In this document: positions 11,988-22,832 of the stretch, one piece after another
Position numbering within the stretch: position 1 is the first letter of the stretch
Layout: every line of letters starts with the position of its first letter
Origin: Hyaloscypha bicolor E
Lineage: Eukaryota; Ascomycota; Leotiomycetes; Helotiales; Hyaloscyphaceae
NCBI RefSeq assembly: GCF_002865645.1
Contig: NW_020194589.1
Span: 2,765,750 to 2,829,749 of the forward strand
Direction of reading: 5' to 3'
DNA: 64,000 nt
Notes under the pieces: model-generated
Told to the model about the DNA's origin: nothing
Database searches by the model: none
The model's input: the letters and a program-made list of their open reading frames with translations, nothing else
Made by a program: the position numbers and the translations under genes

Positions 11988-12997
11988 GATTGCGAAGCGA
12001 GACTCGGGCGGCGATTATGGTGAGATAGAAGGAGAAGGCCAAAGTTGACGTCTTGGCCAATTACCAAGCTTCCCTGCGACTTTGAATCGCTCCAGGCGTG
12101 AAGGTGCGACTCCTACGACTGCAGAGTAGGGTGGAGATGCGGTGGCAGGAGGCGTCGTCTAGCCTCAGCGGTTGAGATTGCAGGAAGACGAACCGGTGGC
12201 CCTGCAGTCGCTGGATTGAGAAGAAGAAGAAGGAGGGAGAATTAGAGACGGGAACGCAGGTGGAAAAAGAGTGTTTCAATGATGGTTGTCGGGCTCAGCA
12301 GAACATCTTCTCGTTGTGGATTATGCGACAGGACAAAGGATGCTCGGACCGGACAACAGCTCGAGTGGCCAAAGTTTGGGCGGATGACGAAGTGCCTGCG
12401 TGCCCAGAATAGCCACGTCACGTGCAAGGATTCTCGATACCTTAATCTGAACTACATCTTTATTTGTTGGAATTGTTTAGTTGCTGTTGCAGTGGCAATA
12501 TTTGCTGTTGAGATTTCTATTCCCCTTCTAATTTTCTTCTTGAATACATGAATATTGCTGGCACCCTCCATGATTCAGAGTTTCCATTAGTGGCGACTGA
12601 TGATTCTTTCAGGGTCAAGCCCGGAGTGACCGGCCCCAAGTTCTAGTCCTTGGAGTTCATTGCCTGCCTCGTGGTGGCGAAGGAAAGCGGGACTGGGCTG
12701 TGGAATTTCAACGCCCCAAGTCAAGCCAGACAAATCCTCTCCAAATGTTCCCTTGTATCCTTGTACGTTCAAAGCCTATCCCCTTTGAATATCTCAAGAT
12801 TCTAGGGATTCAAAGTCCGACGCCCTTCCGGGTTTAGGTGAATGTCCAACTTTGATTGAGAACATTGACAATTGATGCCGCTTTTTTTTTGTCCACTGCG
12901 AGCCCCGCCTCAGAAGCACTCTCCTGTCTCTCACAGTCCTCCTTGATACTCTCTTTGCAAATCAACCAACGTCTTTAATTGCTGCAGCATTCTTCCC
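11988..12997. other. Intergenic: ENT1 promoter and MRX8 3' UTR
   Basis: About 1 kb between two minus-strand genes. The part next to 11987 should be the ENT1 promoter and the distal part the MRX8 3' UTR. Open frames here (for example 12279-12551) have no conserved features. Confidence 0.55.
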
Positions 12998-13969
12998 TCA
13001 ACCGTAACCAAAAATCTCCTCATGGGGTACAATTTCCACTGGTCTCGCCAAGGGGACATTGGGCCGATATTCCAATCCAGCGGCTCGAAGCATAGCAAAT
13101 CTGACTTCATCAATGCCCATTCTTTTTCCTTCAATCCATTTCTCAGAACTGCAGGCAACGACCTCTCCAACCGCTCCTCCATCATCCTCTGAATTTGGTT
13201 GAACTGCCTCCTTCACACTTTCCATGGTCCTTCTCAGCTCCGTAAGTCTTATCTCCAATGCTTGAGAACTCGGCGTCCTACTTCCTGGAAAGACGATTTT
13301 GTCTGCCTTGGACAGAATGACTTGATATGGTATGCCGATATCCTTGATCATAGCCAGAAGCTGTTGATCACTCTTCTTTATGCCATGCTCCGCATCAACA
13401 AGCAAGAATGTTCCTTTCAGCTCTTTCCTCTTTTCCAGATATTTCATAATCTGTGTACCCCATTCTGCTCTCCCTCCCTTGCCGTATCCAGGCATGTCCA
13501 ATACGACTAGCCTATTCTTTCCATTGTCCTCGGCACCGCCAACCGCAAAGGCATTCATAAGTCTTGTTCGGCCAGGCTTCGAACTTGTGTGTGCTATATT
13601 CTTACATAGAAGAGCGTTCAGAAGTGATGACTTTCCCGCATTCGATCGTCCGAGGAAGCAAACCTCGGGGCTGTTGCCGAAGTCCATGGTCTTGAATTTT
13701 TCAGCAGACCACAAGAACGTTGGAGGTTGCAGTTTGAAGAACTTTGCAGCATGGCTCAGTTGAGCTAGAGTCGGCGGCAGTGTGTCCCAATGGTATGATA
13801 GCGCCGAGGTAGGGAATGCTCGAACTGTTGGTGATTTCGGTGGCTGTTGGTGGAATCGATTAGAGGCAGCATGGCTGGAAAGGGACCGAAAGCTGAGCAT
13901 TGACAACCCAGCACGAGTATTTCGTGTATGAAGACATGATTGCAGCTTCAAAGACATCGAGCGGATCAT
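12998..13969 (-). CDS. MRX8: Mitochondrial EngB/YihA-family GTPase (Mrx8-like)
   Basis: EngB-type GTPases assist large ribosomal subunit assembly in bacteria; the yeast homologue Mrx8 is mitochondrial. A single exon of 323 codons starts at the first ATG of the frame (13969). The N-terminus is Arg/Ser-rich and acid-poor, like a mitochondrial presequence. GTPase motifs in order: G1 GRSNAGKS (about 107-114), G2 Thr in KPGRT (135), G3 DMPGYG (158-163), G4 SKAD (220-223). These match the EngB signature. The C-terminus ends EIFGYG. It is divergently arranged with FMC1, also mitochondrial, over a gap under 200 bp. Family is secure; the yeast-type symbol is by homology. Confidence 0.88.
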   Translation of the reverse strand: MIRSMSLKLQSCLHTRNTRAGLSMLSFRSLSSHAASNRFHQQPPKSPTVRAFPTSALSYHWDTLPPTLAQLSHAAKFFKLQPPTFLWSAEKFKTMDFGNSPEVCFLGRSNAGKSSLLNALLCKNIAHTSSKPGRTRLMNAFAVGGAEDNGKNRLVVLDMPGYGKGGRAEWGTQIMKYLEKRKELKGTFLLVDAEHGIKKSDQQLLAMIKDIGIPYQVILSKADKIVFPGSRTPSSQALEIRLTELRRTMESVKEAVQPNSEDDGGAVGEVVACSSEKWIEGKRMGIDEVRFAMLRAAGLEYRPNVPLARPVEIVPHEEIFGYG

Positions 13970-14162
13970 GCACAATGCACAGATGCTCTGGAGTCCGTTA
14001 TGCTCAAAGTGAAGTGGAAATTTTGAGCGAGGCTGAATTTACGAACAAAATGTCGGACATTGTTTTCGCCGATCCCAAACTTCAAGAAATCGCGTCAAAC
14101 TCCACGCTTCATCGCATGAGCGCCTCCGCAACAACCATCGCTGTGCCCACTCTAACCGTACA
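13970..14162. promoter_or_regulatory. Short bidirectional promoter MRX8 / FMC1
   Basis: Only 193 bases separate the two divergent start codons, both of predicted mitochondrial proteins. Shared regulation is plausible but inferred from spacing alone. Confidence 0.55.
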
Positions 14163-14504
14163 ATGGCTACACCTACGAAGCTCCGGTCCCTCTACCGGGC
14201 ATTTCTACGCGAATTGCCCTCTCGTCCGCTGTCAGAAAAGTCTCGATCACCTCTACAAGCTCGCATCCGAAGCACAATCGTCTCGGAGTCAAAAACTCCA
14301 ATCGAACAAGCAGAGCAGTTCCTTCAGTACGTCAAGGCACAAAGGATGTATGCAACGCTGTTAGAAAGATACAACCCGGGCATGGGCATGGATGAAGAGG
14401 AAAGAGTACGCCTGACCGCCAGGAGAGTAGGAATGGATCTGCCGGACGAATTTTCATACTCTGGTTCGGGAGAAAGCTCTGGAAGTGGGAACAAGGCAGA
14501 TTGA
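14163..14504 (+). CDS. FMC1: ATP synthase assembly factor Fmc1 (LYR-motif family)
   Basis: Fmc1 acts in the mitochondrial matrix, stabilising Atp12 during F1-ATPase assembly. The single exon encodes 113 residues, a normal length. The N-terminus reads LRSLYRAFLRELP, the LYR-type signature of the complex-1-LYR/FMC1 superfamily. A basic helical stretch and a segment ending AQRMYATLLERYNPGMG follow. The tail is Gly/Ser-rich. It is divergent from MRX8. Start is the first ATG in frame. A different LYR protein is the main alternative. Confidence 0.8.
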   Translation: MATPTKLRSLYRAFLRELPSRPLSEKSRSPLQARIRSTIVSESKTPIEQAEQFLQYVKAQRMYATLLERYNPGMGMDEEERVRLTARRVGMDLPDEFSYSGSGESSGSGNKAD

Positions 14505-15690
14505 ACTGTCTACGGATTGAAACGGAGAATGAGGCACAGTGGCGTGGGGAGCACTGGGCCACAGTGAGAGGTCTGAGTGAAGCTCGCGGACTCCTAGACC
14601 TACGATGATATGAGACTCAGATTTGGAATCGGCTTGCGTGGTCTGATGGATCCGTCAGCATATGGTCATCGAGCTCCCTTCGGACTTGCACGATTGGAAA
14701 TGTTTCTCGTTTGGAGTCGCTCATTCTCAGCAACCTGTATAGATAGCGTTGAGGAGCGTCACAACCCGTGAGTTCGGGCGTCATAATTGAAAGCTATTCT
14801 CGGATTTTCCAACGCCGCAGCCACATCATCTCGAGCCTCACCTGGCCTGTCTGTTTTGGATTGAAATGTCTTTGATTATTATTATTGTGGACTTCCATGT
14901 TTGGAATTTGAGCTTGACCGTGGTCCTGGAAACAACTGTGCCTCCGGCGAGCAGGTGGCTTTACAGAAGGCGGAAAGAATTTCCGGCCGGCAAGCCATCC
15001 TCGGTCCGTCCGCTATTCTGGGAATATGTAGCCATGGGGTGAGGTGACAGTACTACTGTACAGTACCGTGTTCTATTTTGGTTTGGCTCGCCGCTCGCCA
15101 ACGACCATCACGTACCTTACTGTAGTGTGATTCGGATTCGACGTTCCCTCGTTAGTATCCTCGAGATCTACTTCAGCACTTTACAACTTCATGCTGCGAA
15201 AACTATACAGGCCAGACCCGCGCAGCATCGAGGCAGGGCTACCTGGCACCTGATGCAGTCCCGCGACGTTGTTTGGAAATGCCGAAAGGCTGGCTGCATG
15301 GCGATATTGAAATCTCGGGTACCTCAACGCCGTGGGTGTCCGGCGGTACGGCGGTGGAGCCTGCGTCGAACACTTCCACTTCCACTTCCACACTCCACCG
15401 CCCATCGTCCACATTTAGACAGCCGTCACTGGCTTGCGGCCTTGCACACGCATGACGAAGGAAGTCTCCATCCACGGGCATCTTATCGTGATCACACTTT
15501 ATCACTCCCAGTGGGAAAGCTTAAATATGGGCGCTGCTCAAGTGGTGCAAGCGGGCCCCTTAACGTGCGAGTTGTGCATACAGAGGCTTCTGTCCAGCGC
15601 TTATTTTGGGAGCAACTTAACCGCACCAGGCGCCCCATTGGCCAGCGCCGGGGTGCGCAACAAGGCCCGCCTGCACATCACAGTAGCACG
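14505..15690. other. Gene-free stretch with microsatellite, upstream of the 1237-aa gene
   Basis: I see no supported gene. A (CACTTC)n-like tract lies at 15371-15392 and a palindromic GTACTGTACAGTAC-type sequence near 15050. The rightward part is probably promoter of the gene at 16084. Confidence 0.5.
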
Positions 15691-15718
15691 GCCAATCGTG
15701 GGGTCTCCCATATATAGA
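15691..15718 (+). promoter_or_regulatory. Putative CCAAT box plus TATA box
   Basis: GCCAATCG at 15691-15698 is followed about 13 bases later by ATATATAGA. Together they resemble a core promoter about 370 bases upstream of the start codon at 16084. Assignment to that gene is by position only. Confidence 0.45.
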
Positions 15719-15797
15719 CCCTGGCCCGTGCGCGGGTGGAGACTGCAGCGAGCGCTGCAGCACTTCTTCCACGTTCGCGGCAACTCTTTGCTAGCAC

Positions 15798-15827
15798 GGG
15801 CATGGGCATGGGCATGGGCATGGGCAT
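15798..15827. repeat. (GGGCAT)5 hexanucleotide microsatellite
   Basis: Five perfect GGGCAT copies, followed by a short GGCA-rich tail (GGCAGGCAGGCAT). It lies in the probable 5' UTR or promoter of the gene at 16084. Confidence 0.9.
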
Positions 15828-16083
15828 CGGCCATGGGCAGGCAGGCAGGCATGGATTGTGATGAGACCATAAGGGCGGCCGGACCCCTCCATTTTTCGAG
15901 ATCTCTGCACGACGAGCCTCAACTTCTTCTTCCTTACTCTCTGGCTCAGTGGCTCCAGATGAGTTCGGGGCGAAGCCGTCGCCGCAAGACGCAGCCCAGA
16001 GCTCTTCGTTGGGCTTGAGCTGTTTCGTCCCCGCACAAGTCGCTACGCCAGATAGGCTTTTGTGGCTATTTTAAGCCACGACC

Positions 16084-19000
16084 ATGTCCGCCTTGAGAGA
16101 TGCAGCTCGTCGTCGACTGGAGCTCAATCCTCTCACGACGTCCCTTGGCCTCGCCCCACAGGTTCACCAGACGCCCAATTCGGCCATCTCCTCGAATGCT
16201 CTGAGTGCGCCGTTTGGGTACAATCCCTCGACCTACACGCCAGTCAGCGCTGCGCGGCCCTACAATCCTCAGCAATGGCTGAACTCGCCGGCTGTTGCTT
16301 CAGATGCTGGAACTCATCATTCCATAGGGAGGGTTCAAGATACAGAAGGTATTTTGAACTATCCCCTCTGTATATACTCATGTTCATTGCACATGATTTT
16401 CTTGGGTTGTCAAGATGTGAAGAGGCTAATCATCTTCTAGTCGTGACACCTGCCCCGCCGCCATACTCTCCACCACGAAGTCAACGGGCGTCAATGATCT
16501 CTAATGAAGAGGTCCTCTCTGGCATATCACCTGCTACTCGAGTCTCGCCTGCCAACCAATACAGGTCATCCCCCGAACCCGTGTCAAACCCCACATTTCC
16601 CCCTCCGCCTCCTCAACGGACCCGTGCAGGCTCCAACGATAGACCACCATCCATATTTAACATTTCTACATTTCCCAGAAGGACAGCACAAGAGCCCGCA
16701 CGGCTTTCCCCCCAGCCTAGCAGAGAAAATCTCCCTCCCCCAGCTGTACGGTGGCCTATCCCGACATCTATTGAAGCACCTTCCTCATCTGAGGAAGACC
16801 AGCCATCTAATGCAGGTTCTCGCCCGCCAGCCTCGCGGAGAGCTGCATCTACTGGGGCAATCAGTACACCCTCATCCTCACGGTCACGGGGCTCTTCAAC
16901 AACACGATGGGAACCAGGAATGCCACTACCTCCCCCTCCGCCAGGCCCACCCCCACAATCAAGATCTCAGAGCATGACCCGGACGAACGATCATCTGGTA
17001 TCGCCGCCAACCAGAAGGCCTCCTCATTTACTTTCAACTTTAGGTCCAGTTCCACCAACTCCTGCTGGTTGGGTCGACGGTCACGAGGACATGTCGATTC
17101 GAGGAAGGTCACCTAACAAAGGACTTCATATCGATACGTCAACTGCCTCTTCGAGCACAGTTACTTCTGACTTGGCCAACTCTGGATCTAGCTCTTCGGG
17201 TTTGGCAAGAGCCCATGCGGTCCGAGGCGAGCCGAAGAGCATTCGGGAAAGAAGGACGGAAAGCAAGACGAGGAGAAGTGCAGTTGCCCTGGAAGAGCCG
17301 TCAAATAACCCCTGGGCTGAGGCTATTACTCCTTCAGATATTGTTGTCCCTTCCACTATACTCAGCCGCCGACCAACTATTACGAAATCGACGCCCAGAA
17401 GTGCAAGGTCCAATCAGGTCGAGACGCCGCAGTCTGGAGATATCTCTCAGCACCCAACTCCCATACAAGCAAGGAAAGACTCTAGCTCACGCGGATCTAC
17501 ACCTCGTCCACCTCACTCGTCCAATCGGCCTGAAGCTCCAACGCCACCATTCTCCCCGGCACAGCTAAAAGCTGCTCTCAGTGAAAGTTCACCTGCAATA
17601 CCCCCTAAAGCTCTGCCAACGCCTCCTCAGAGTCGGATGTCACTCGGTTCTCCTGGCCGCCCTCCCCTAAGCCAGTTGTATATCCTCAACAACGAGTCAA
17701 TAGGAGGACCCCCGCCACTAGTCCCATCCAGACCCGGATCACGTCAATCTGGCACGAGCCTAATCTCCCAGGTTTCTCCAACGGAGCAGTTCGCTCGTAA
17801 TGCTATTGAGCGGCATAAAACCTTTGCACAGAAGGAAGCTGCTGCTACGACTGACAGCGAACGAGTTCGCATATTTGCTGACTTTATTGTCACCGAGTCC
17901 CGCATCCGGAGAGACAAATATGCTGGTGCTATCGATGCAATGGGATCCGAGATTTTGGAGCTGACTCGTGACCTGTTTCGACCTTACAACCAGCCTCGTA
18001 GGGAATCAAGTGTATCACGCTCAAGTGGCTGGACTCCTGACTCGTCAATTGGACCCAAATCTCCTGGAATACCTGGACAGAGATCTCATCGGGGTTCTTT
18101 GACAGCAGCTTTGCATGAGCAGCCACAATTCAACACTGAGCGGTCTTCCAGCTCTGGTCCAGCATCGCCGGCACTCGCACGGCCCGATTCTACATGGTGG
18201 TCTGGCTACATGCCATCTCTGTCGCCGATCCCAAGCATGAGCGTGAGTGAAGCACTTGATGGGTCGGATTCCAGGGGCAGGCCATCAAGCAGATGGTGGG
18301 AGGTCAGCCAGGAAGGACGCTCAGACGGCGCCGGTTCACAGAGGTTAGAACGATCCAAGCGCGAGTCCAAATACATGGGCATGCCACGAGAATTGCGAGA
18401 AGCGTTGCAGTACGAGAATGGGGATCCACAGACTAATGGAAATATGACGAGCCCCGACGCAGCTGGACCAAGCCAAAAGCATGTTTACGGGCCGAACGAA
18501 TACCCCCCAGAGAAAGTTGGGCTACATGAACAAGATGTATCGTCTCCAGCACTGCAACAAACTCCTTCGAAGTCTCAAACCCCATATCCAGCGACCCCCA
18601 TTACTCCAAATCCAAATCATCTAGATGTGTCACGCCTCGTCACCCTTCCCCCACCTTATCCCCGTCACCACCCGGCAGTCAATAACAATCATCCCGACCT
18701 TACCTCTATTCGCACCATCGTCCGTGTTCTCTCTGACTTTACCGAAGTTGAAGCTACCAAATCCCACTTCCGAAATACCAGTCTGCAAATTCAAGACGAT
18801 CTAGCAACCGAAGCCTCCAAACGCCGGAACTCTCTGCGCTTGAACATCCAACGAGAAATCGAGTCGGGGAAGATATCCTTCGCGGAGGCTGCAAAAATTG
18901 AGGCAACTGCTGTAACTGCTGCCCAAGAAAAGGAGAAGGAAGCTTGCAAGGTCGATTTTGAGCTCTTCCAGAAAGAGGTCGTCATCCCGCTCAATGACCT

Positions 19001-19889
19001 ACTCATGGACCGAGTGGCTCGCTCAACAGAACTTTTCACTACGTTACGGAGTCAACTCTTCGTTGACGCACAGGAGCAAAGCCCCAACCTGACGCAAGAG
19101 GAAGGCGACGAGCAACCCGAGCTTCTCGAAAAATTAACCCTGCTCAAATGGATATTCGAAGCTCGCGAGCAGCTCCACCGAGAGCTTTTTGATCTGTTGT
19201 CCGACAGAAACAACCGATACAGAGACATGGTCATCACACCCTACCGCCTCGCAAAGAACGAAGAGAAAATCCGCAACGCCGAGACATTCTTCACAGAAGA
19301 CGCATCGAAACGAAAACTCGCCTTCGAGCAGGAAGTCCTAAAACGCACAGAAGAATTCATGGACATCATCGAAGAGAACGTCAAGCGCGGCGTCGAAGTC
19401 CAACTCTCAGCATTCTGGGACATCGCACCCTCACTCTCACGCATCACGGAGCAGATCCCGAAAGATTTAACGAACTTCAAGATCCAGATTCCGGCGTCAG
19501 AATACGAGGAGAATCCAAGCTATCAAGTCTTCCCGATGCAGTATTTGCAAAGCCTGCTAGAGCACTGCGAGAAGAGCACGTATCAATTTATTGAGAGCCA
19601 AACGAATTTACTGTGCTTACTGCATGAAGTAAAGAGCGGGGTCACGCTGGCGAATTGCAGATTGATGCGCACGCAGCGGATTGTGCAGGGGGAAGATGAG
19701 AAGGAGGTAGTCCGGGAGCTGAAGGAGGTGGAGAATGACGAGGAGGTTAGACTTACAGATGATTTGAAGGAGCGTGTTAGATGCGTCGAAGAGCAGTGGA
19801 GCTCCTCCCTTGGCAACGAGCTCAAGAGCCTCCGAGACAGAGTCATGGGGTTCTTGATGGAGCAGGGAGGCTGGGATGAAGATGAGTGA
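16084..19889 (+). CDS. Large Ser/Pro-rich protein with helical C-terminus, function unknown
   Basis: Exons 16084-16348 and 16441-19889 (intron GTATTT...CTAG) give 1237 residues. The chosen start, in ACCATGTCC, begins MSALRDAARRRLELNP; an ATG in another frame at 16062 was rejected because this frame splices cleanly into the long exon. Residues of roughly 90-850 are rich in Ser and Pro with many PPP runs, consistent with disorder, around a short structured-looking segment (TEQFARNAIERHKTFAQKEAA). From about residue 880 on the sequence is charged, Leu/Glu/Lys-patterned and probably coiled coil. No catalytic motif, signal peptide or membrane span is seen. It looks like a conserved fungal scaffold-type protein, but I do not recognise it. 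Confidence 0.8.
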
Positions 19890-22832
19890 TCAGTGAGAGA
19901 CGAAATATCACATCGCTGATGATAGAGGTGGAACAAGGAATTCTTTCGATGTATTTAAATTGATACCAAGGGGAGATGTGGAGGGTTCCAGGTGGTGTTG
20001 GATTTGGATACCCATTGAAGTTTCGCATCACTTCATACTGATTGAGGAATATTATTACCACCGACTGAACAAAGTCGCTTACTTGTCTCACATCTTCTTG
20101 GATCAAGGAACCCTCAAACATGTACCTGTCAACCAAGGGATCAATCAATATTTCCCATTCCATACTTCCCAACGTCCAAGTAAGGCAAAAAAAGTACATG
20201 TATCTTGCATATCACAATTTTCGCAGGAATCGAACCAATACTCCCCCAGGTTATTTGCGGTCCGCCCCACATGCACCTAAGCAAGCTCCTTCCTTCCCAG
20301 AGTGCTCACTGCATGTTCATCCGCATACCCAACCGTGGGTGTCACAGTCAGCGTATCCAGAACGTCGGGTCGGGGTCCATCCTGCGCTCGGTTTGTCGAC
20401 CAACGGAGACCCCACGCGTCTCTCCTTGCATAAATGAGCTTATTGATTGAACGGCTAGAAATACCAATTCGGGTGTAACGGCCGCTGGATCCGTGCCTTC
20501 CCTCCTGTCCTTCGTCTCGCAAATATATTGCTGCAGTGCATGAGAATCCTCGGCACGAACAAACGTGCTGGACGGGCCGCATTGCAAAGGGATTTGTGAG
20601 GGAATGGGTAATGCGGTAATGCGGTGATGCTTGGTGGGTCTTGGCTGTTGTTTGACGGAACGGAGCGGAGAGATTGGGCCCGTGGGGATGGGGGGAAGGT
20701 TATTGCGTTGTCTATTTAGATCTTGCTGTGGGTGGAAGGATTTTTATTGGATATCTATGTACAAGATTTAATAGGGAAGAACTGTGGAGCTTGATTTGAC
20801 TCGAGCATATGGAGGTAGACCTACACCTGCCTATATTATAGTTACGACCTGTTTGCTAGATATTAATAAGTTGGGGAAGCAGGCCACAAGGGATGAGAGC
20901 CGGTTTCCGATGGTGTGGGGAAGAGGAATTGCTTGAGTGGGATGCCGGAAATACTTAGATGCGCTGTATGGGTGCAATCTAGGCAGGATCGAGGAGGAGG
21001 TGGGATTGAAGGATATCCTGCGAGTGTGTGAGTAGCATTGAAGAATATTCCAAGCTTCTGCAGAGGATCTGTCAGTGAGAACTGTGGAGGTGAATGGTCG
21101 GAAATAACTGAGACATCTCTAATGTTGGTATCGGTGAGGACCGTGATGACGGTAAGATGCCGAATGGCATTCTGGAAGATGCTGCGCCCCGTGGAAGCTT
21201 GACTGGAGATCCCACGAAGCTCTGCAAGGACAACTTTCCAAACAAACCCACGAGCGGAAACAACAACAATTCAAGACCTTCGCATTGCAGGATGCAAACT
21301 GTGCCTCCAGCTCCGGCGTCTCTTCAAGTGACGCGAGAGGTTGCACGATGAGATATTAATAAGTGAAATGTTGGTAGATTTTCATGCGCTTCATTGGGAG
21401 CCAAATATAGAAATAGCAACCCGCGAGCGCTTGCTCGAACGGGGTTTCCAGACGCGCGGGCTGCGACAGCCGCCCAGGCAGGTAACCGCCATTCCTTCAG
21501 CGTTTCGCTCGCCATGCCTTGAAGAGAGAGGTACGTATCATTTGGAGGGCATGGTAGAAACGTTGATGTTTGAAGGACTTCAGCGGAACATGGGAGAAGT
21601 TCGAGCTGCCGCGAGAGTTCACGATGATACAAGCGCTGCTGGGCCTCGGCCGGAGAGACCGCCCCTGGCGCAGCGCCAGGCAATTCTCGCGGTCTTTTGG
21701 TGCTGAAGAAAAGAAATGTCGAGCACAGCCACAGCTTGCAAGCTCAAGGCCATTTTCCGATGGGCTCCAAACACTCAAGGAGATTGGGGATGTTCCATGA
21801 AGTCGATTTGAGAGGCCGTCTCGACGAATGAGGGAGTGTGTATCGTGAGTGCCTCCCACTGTCAGATGGTTTTGGAAGGTAGATCAGCCGCATGTCTCGA
21901 GGCCTCAGCGAAGATGGAACTCTCGATGTTGCGTGGCACCGGCTGGAGGGGCATTCAATATAAAGGGGGGGCCACTTAAAGCGCGGGCTCCTCCGGTGTT
22001 TCAAACGCAGATGGCGAAGACGCTCAATGAAAACCCCGCCAGGTGCCTGACGATTCCTTGCTGCATTCTCTTCCTCTCTCAGCCACCCCTCCTTAGTCAT
22101 CTAGTTAGAGACAAGACTGCTGGTGCTCGTCGATGCCGAGTGCCGCAACCCGGACGAGCCCAACAGGTGGAGATCTTCAGCTGCGGAAGTAGGAGGAAGA
22201 GAAGGAAAGGGGAAAGGGGAAATAAGGTGCGCTGCTGAGATCGCCGGGCTGGCCACCGTGCCACCGACTTCACGGGTGGCAGATGCGTGAAATTGGACCA
22301 ATGCCAATCAGGCCGCGCCATCAAACTCAGCAGAATGGCGAAGTTTAAATGTCCAAGATTTGCTGTGCTGGTGTGTGGGCTGCAAAGCCTCTCACGCGTC
22401 GTAATATCAGGTGGCCAACCCTCCCCAGCCATCTCCGAGCATCTCGCCAAAACGCATGATGCTCGACTCGCCGACGCTTGGCCCGGGAGGCGGGGAGCGA
22501 TCATCAACACCCTCAATCATGTGTCGCCATTCCAGCGACTGACCCGGCCATCGTGCAAGGAACATCAAGATGCGTGATCGCTGGCAGAGAGGGATGACCA
22601 CGGGAGAGCTCCCATTCACCGCCAGCTAACTAGCAGCTGCTGCAAAAGGACAACTCATCCAGCCCCGTTGATGCCCTTTACTCCACACCCTCTTGTTCTG
22701 CACCGACAGTCATCCCCATCCTTTATGTGGGAATAATAACTGGCGGCGATATACCAACCTCCTCGCCGGTGCATAAGTGCATACATTACTCGTAGAGCTT
22801 CCTCCCGTTCCCCCTTTCATCACCACGGAACA
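19890..22832. other. Gene-free stretch of about 2.9 kb
   Basis: No open frame here has recognisable motifs or coding-like codon use. An apparent TpsiC-arm match on the minus strand near 20220-20260 does not fold into a tRNA. The region is unexplained. Confidence 0.45.

Noticed and set aside
16062..16440. Alternative ATG at 16062 for the large unknown protein
   Set aside because: It reads a different frame across the first exon; the frame from 16084 with the 16349-16440 intron gives an ordinary protein start and a clean phase.
20210..20290. Possible tRNA on the minus strand (GGTTCGATTCC)
   Set aside because: The bases flanking the T-loop-like word do not pair as a T-stem and no acceptor stem or anticodon arm could be found.
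21497..21859. 120-aa minus-strand frame and its overlapping plus-strand frames
   Set aside because: Several overlapping frames of equal length on both strands with no motif or codon bias; typical of GC-balanced non-coding DNA.
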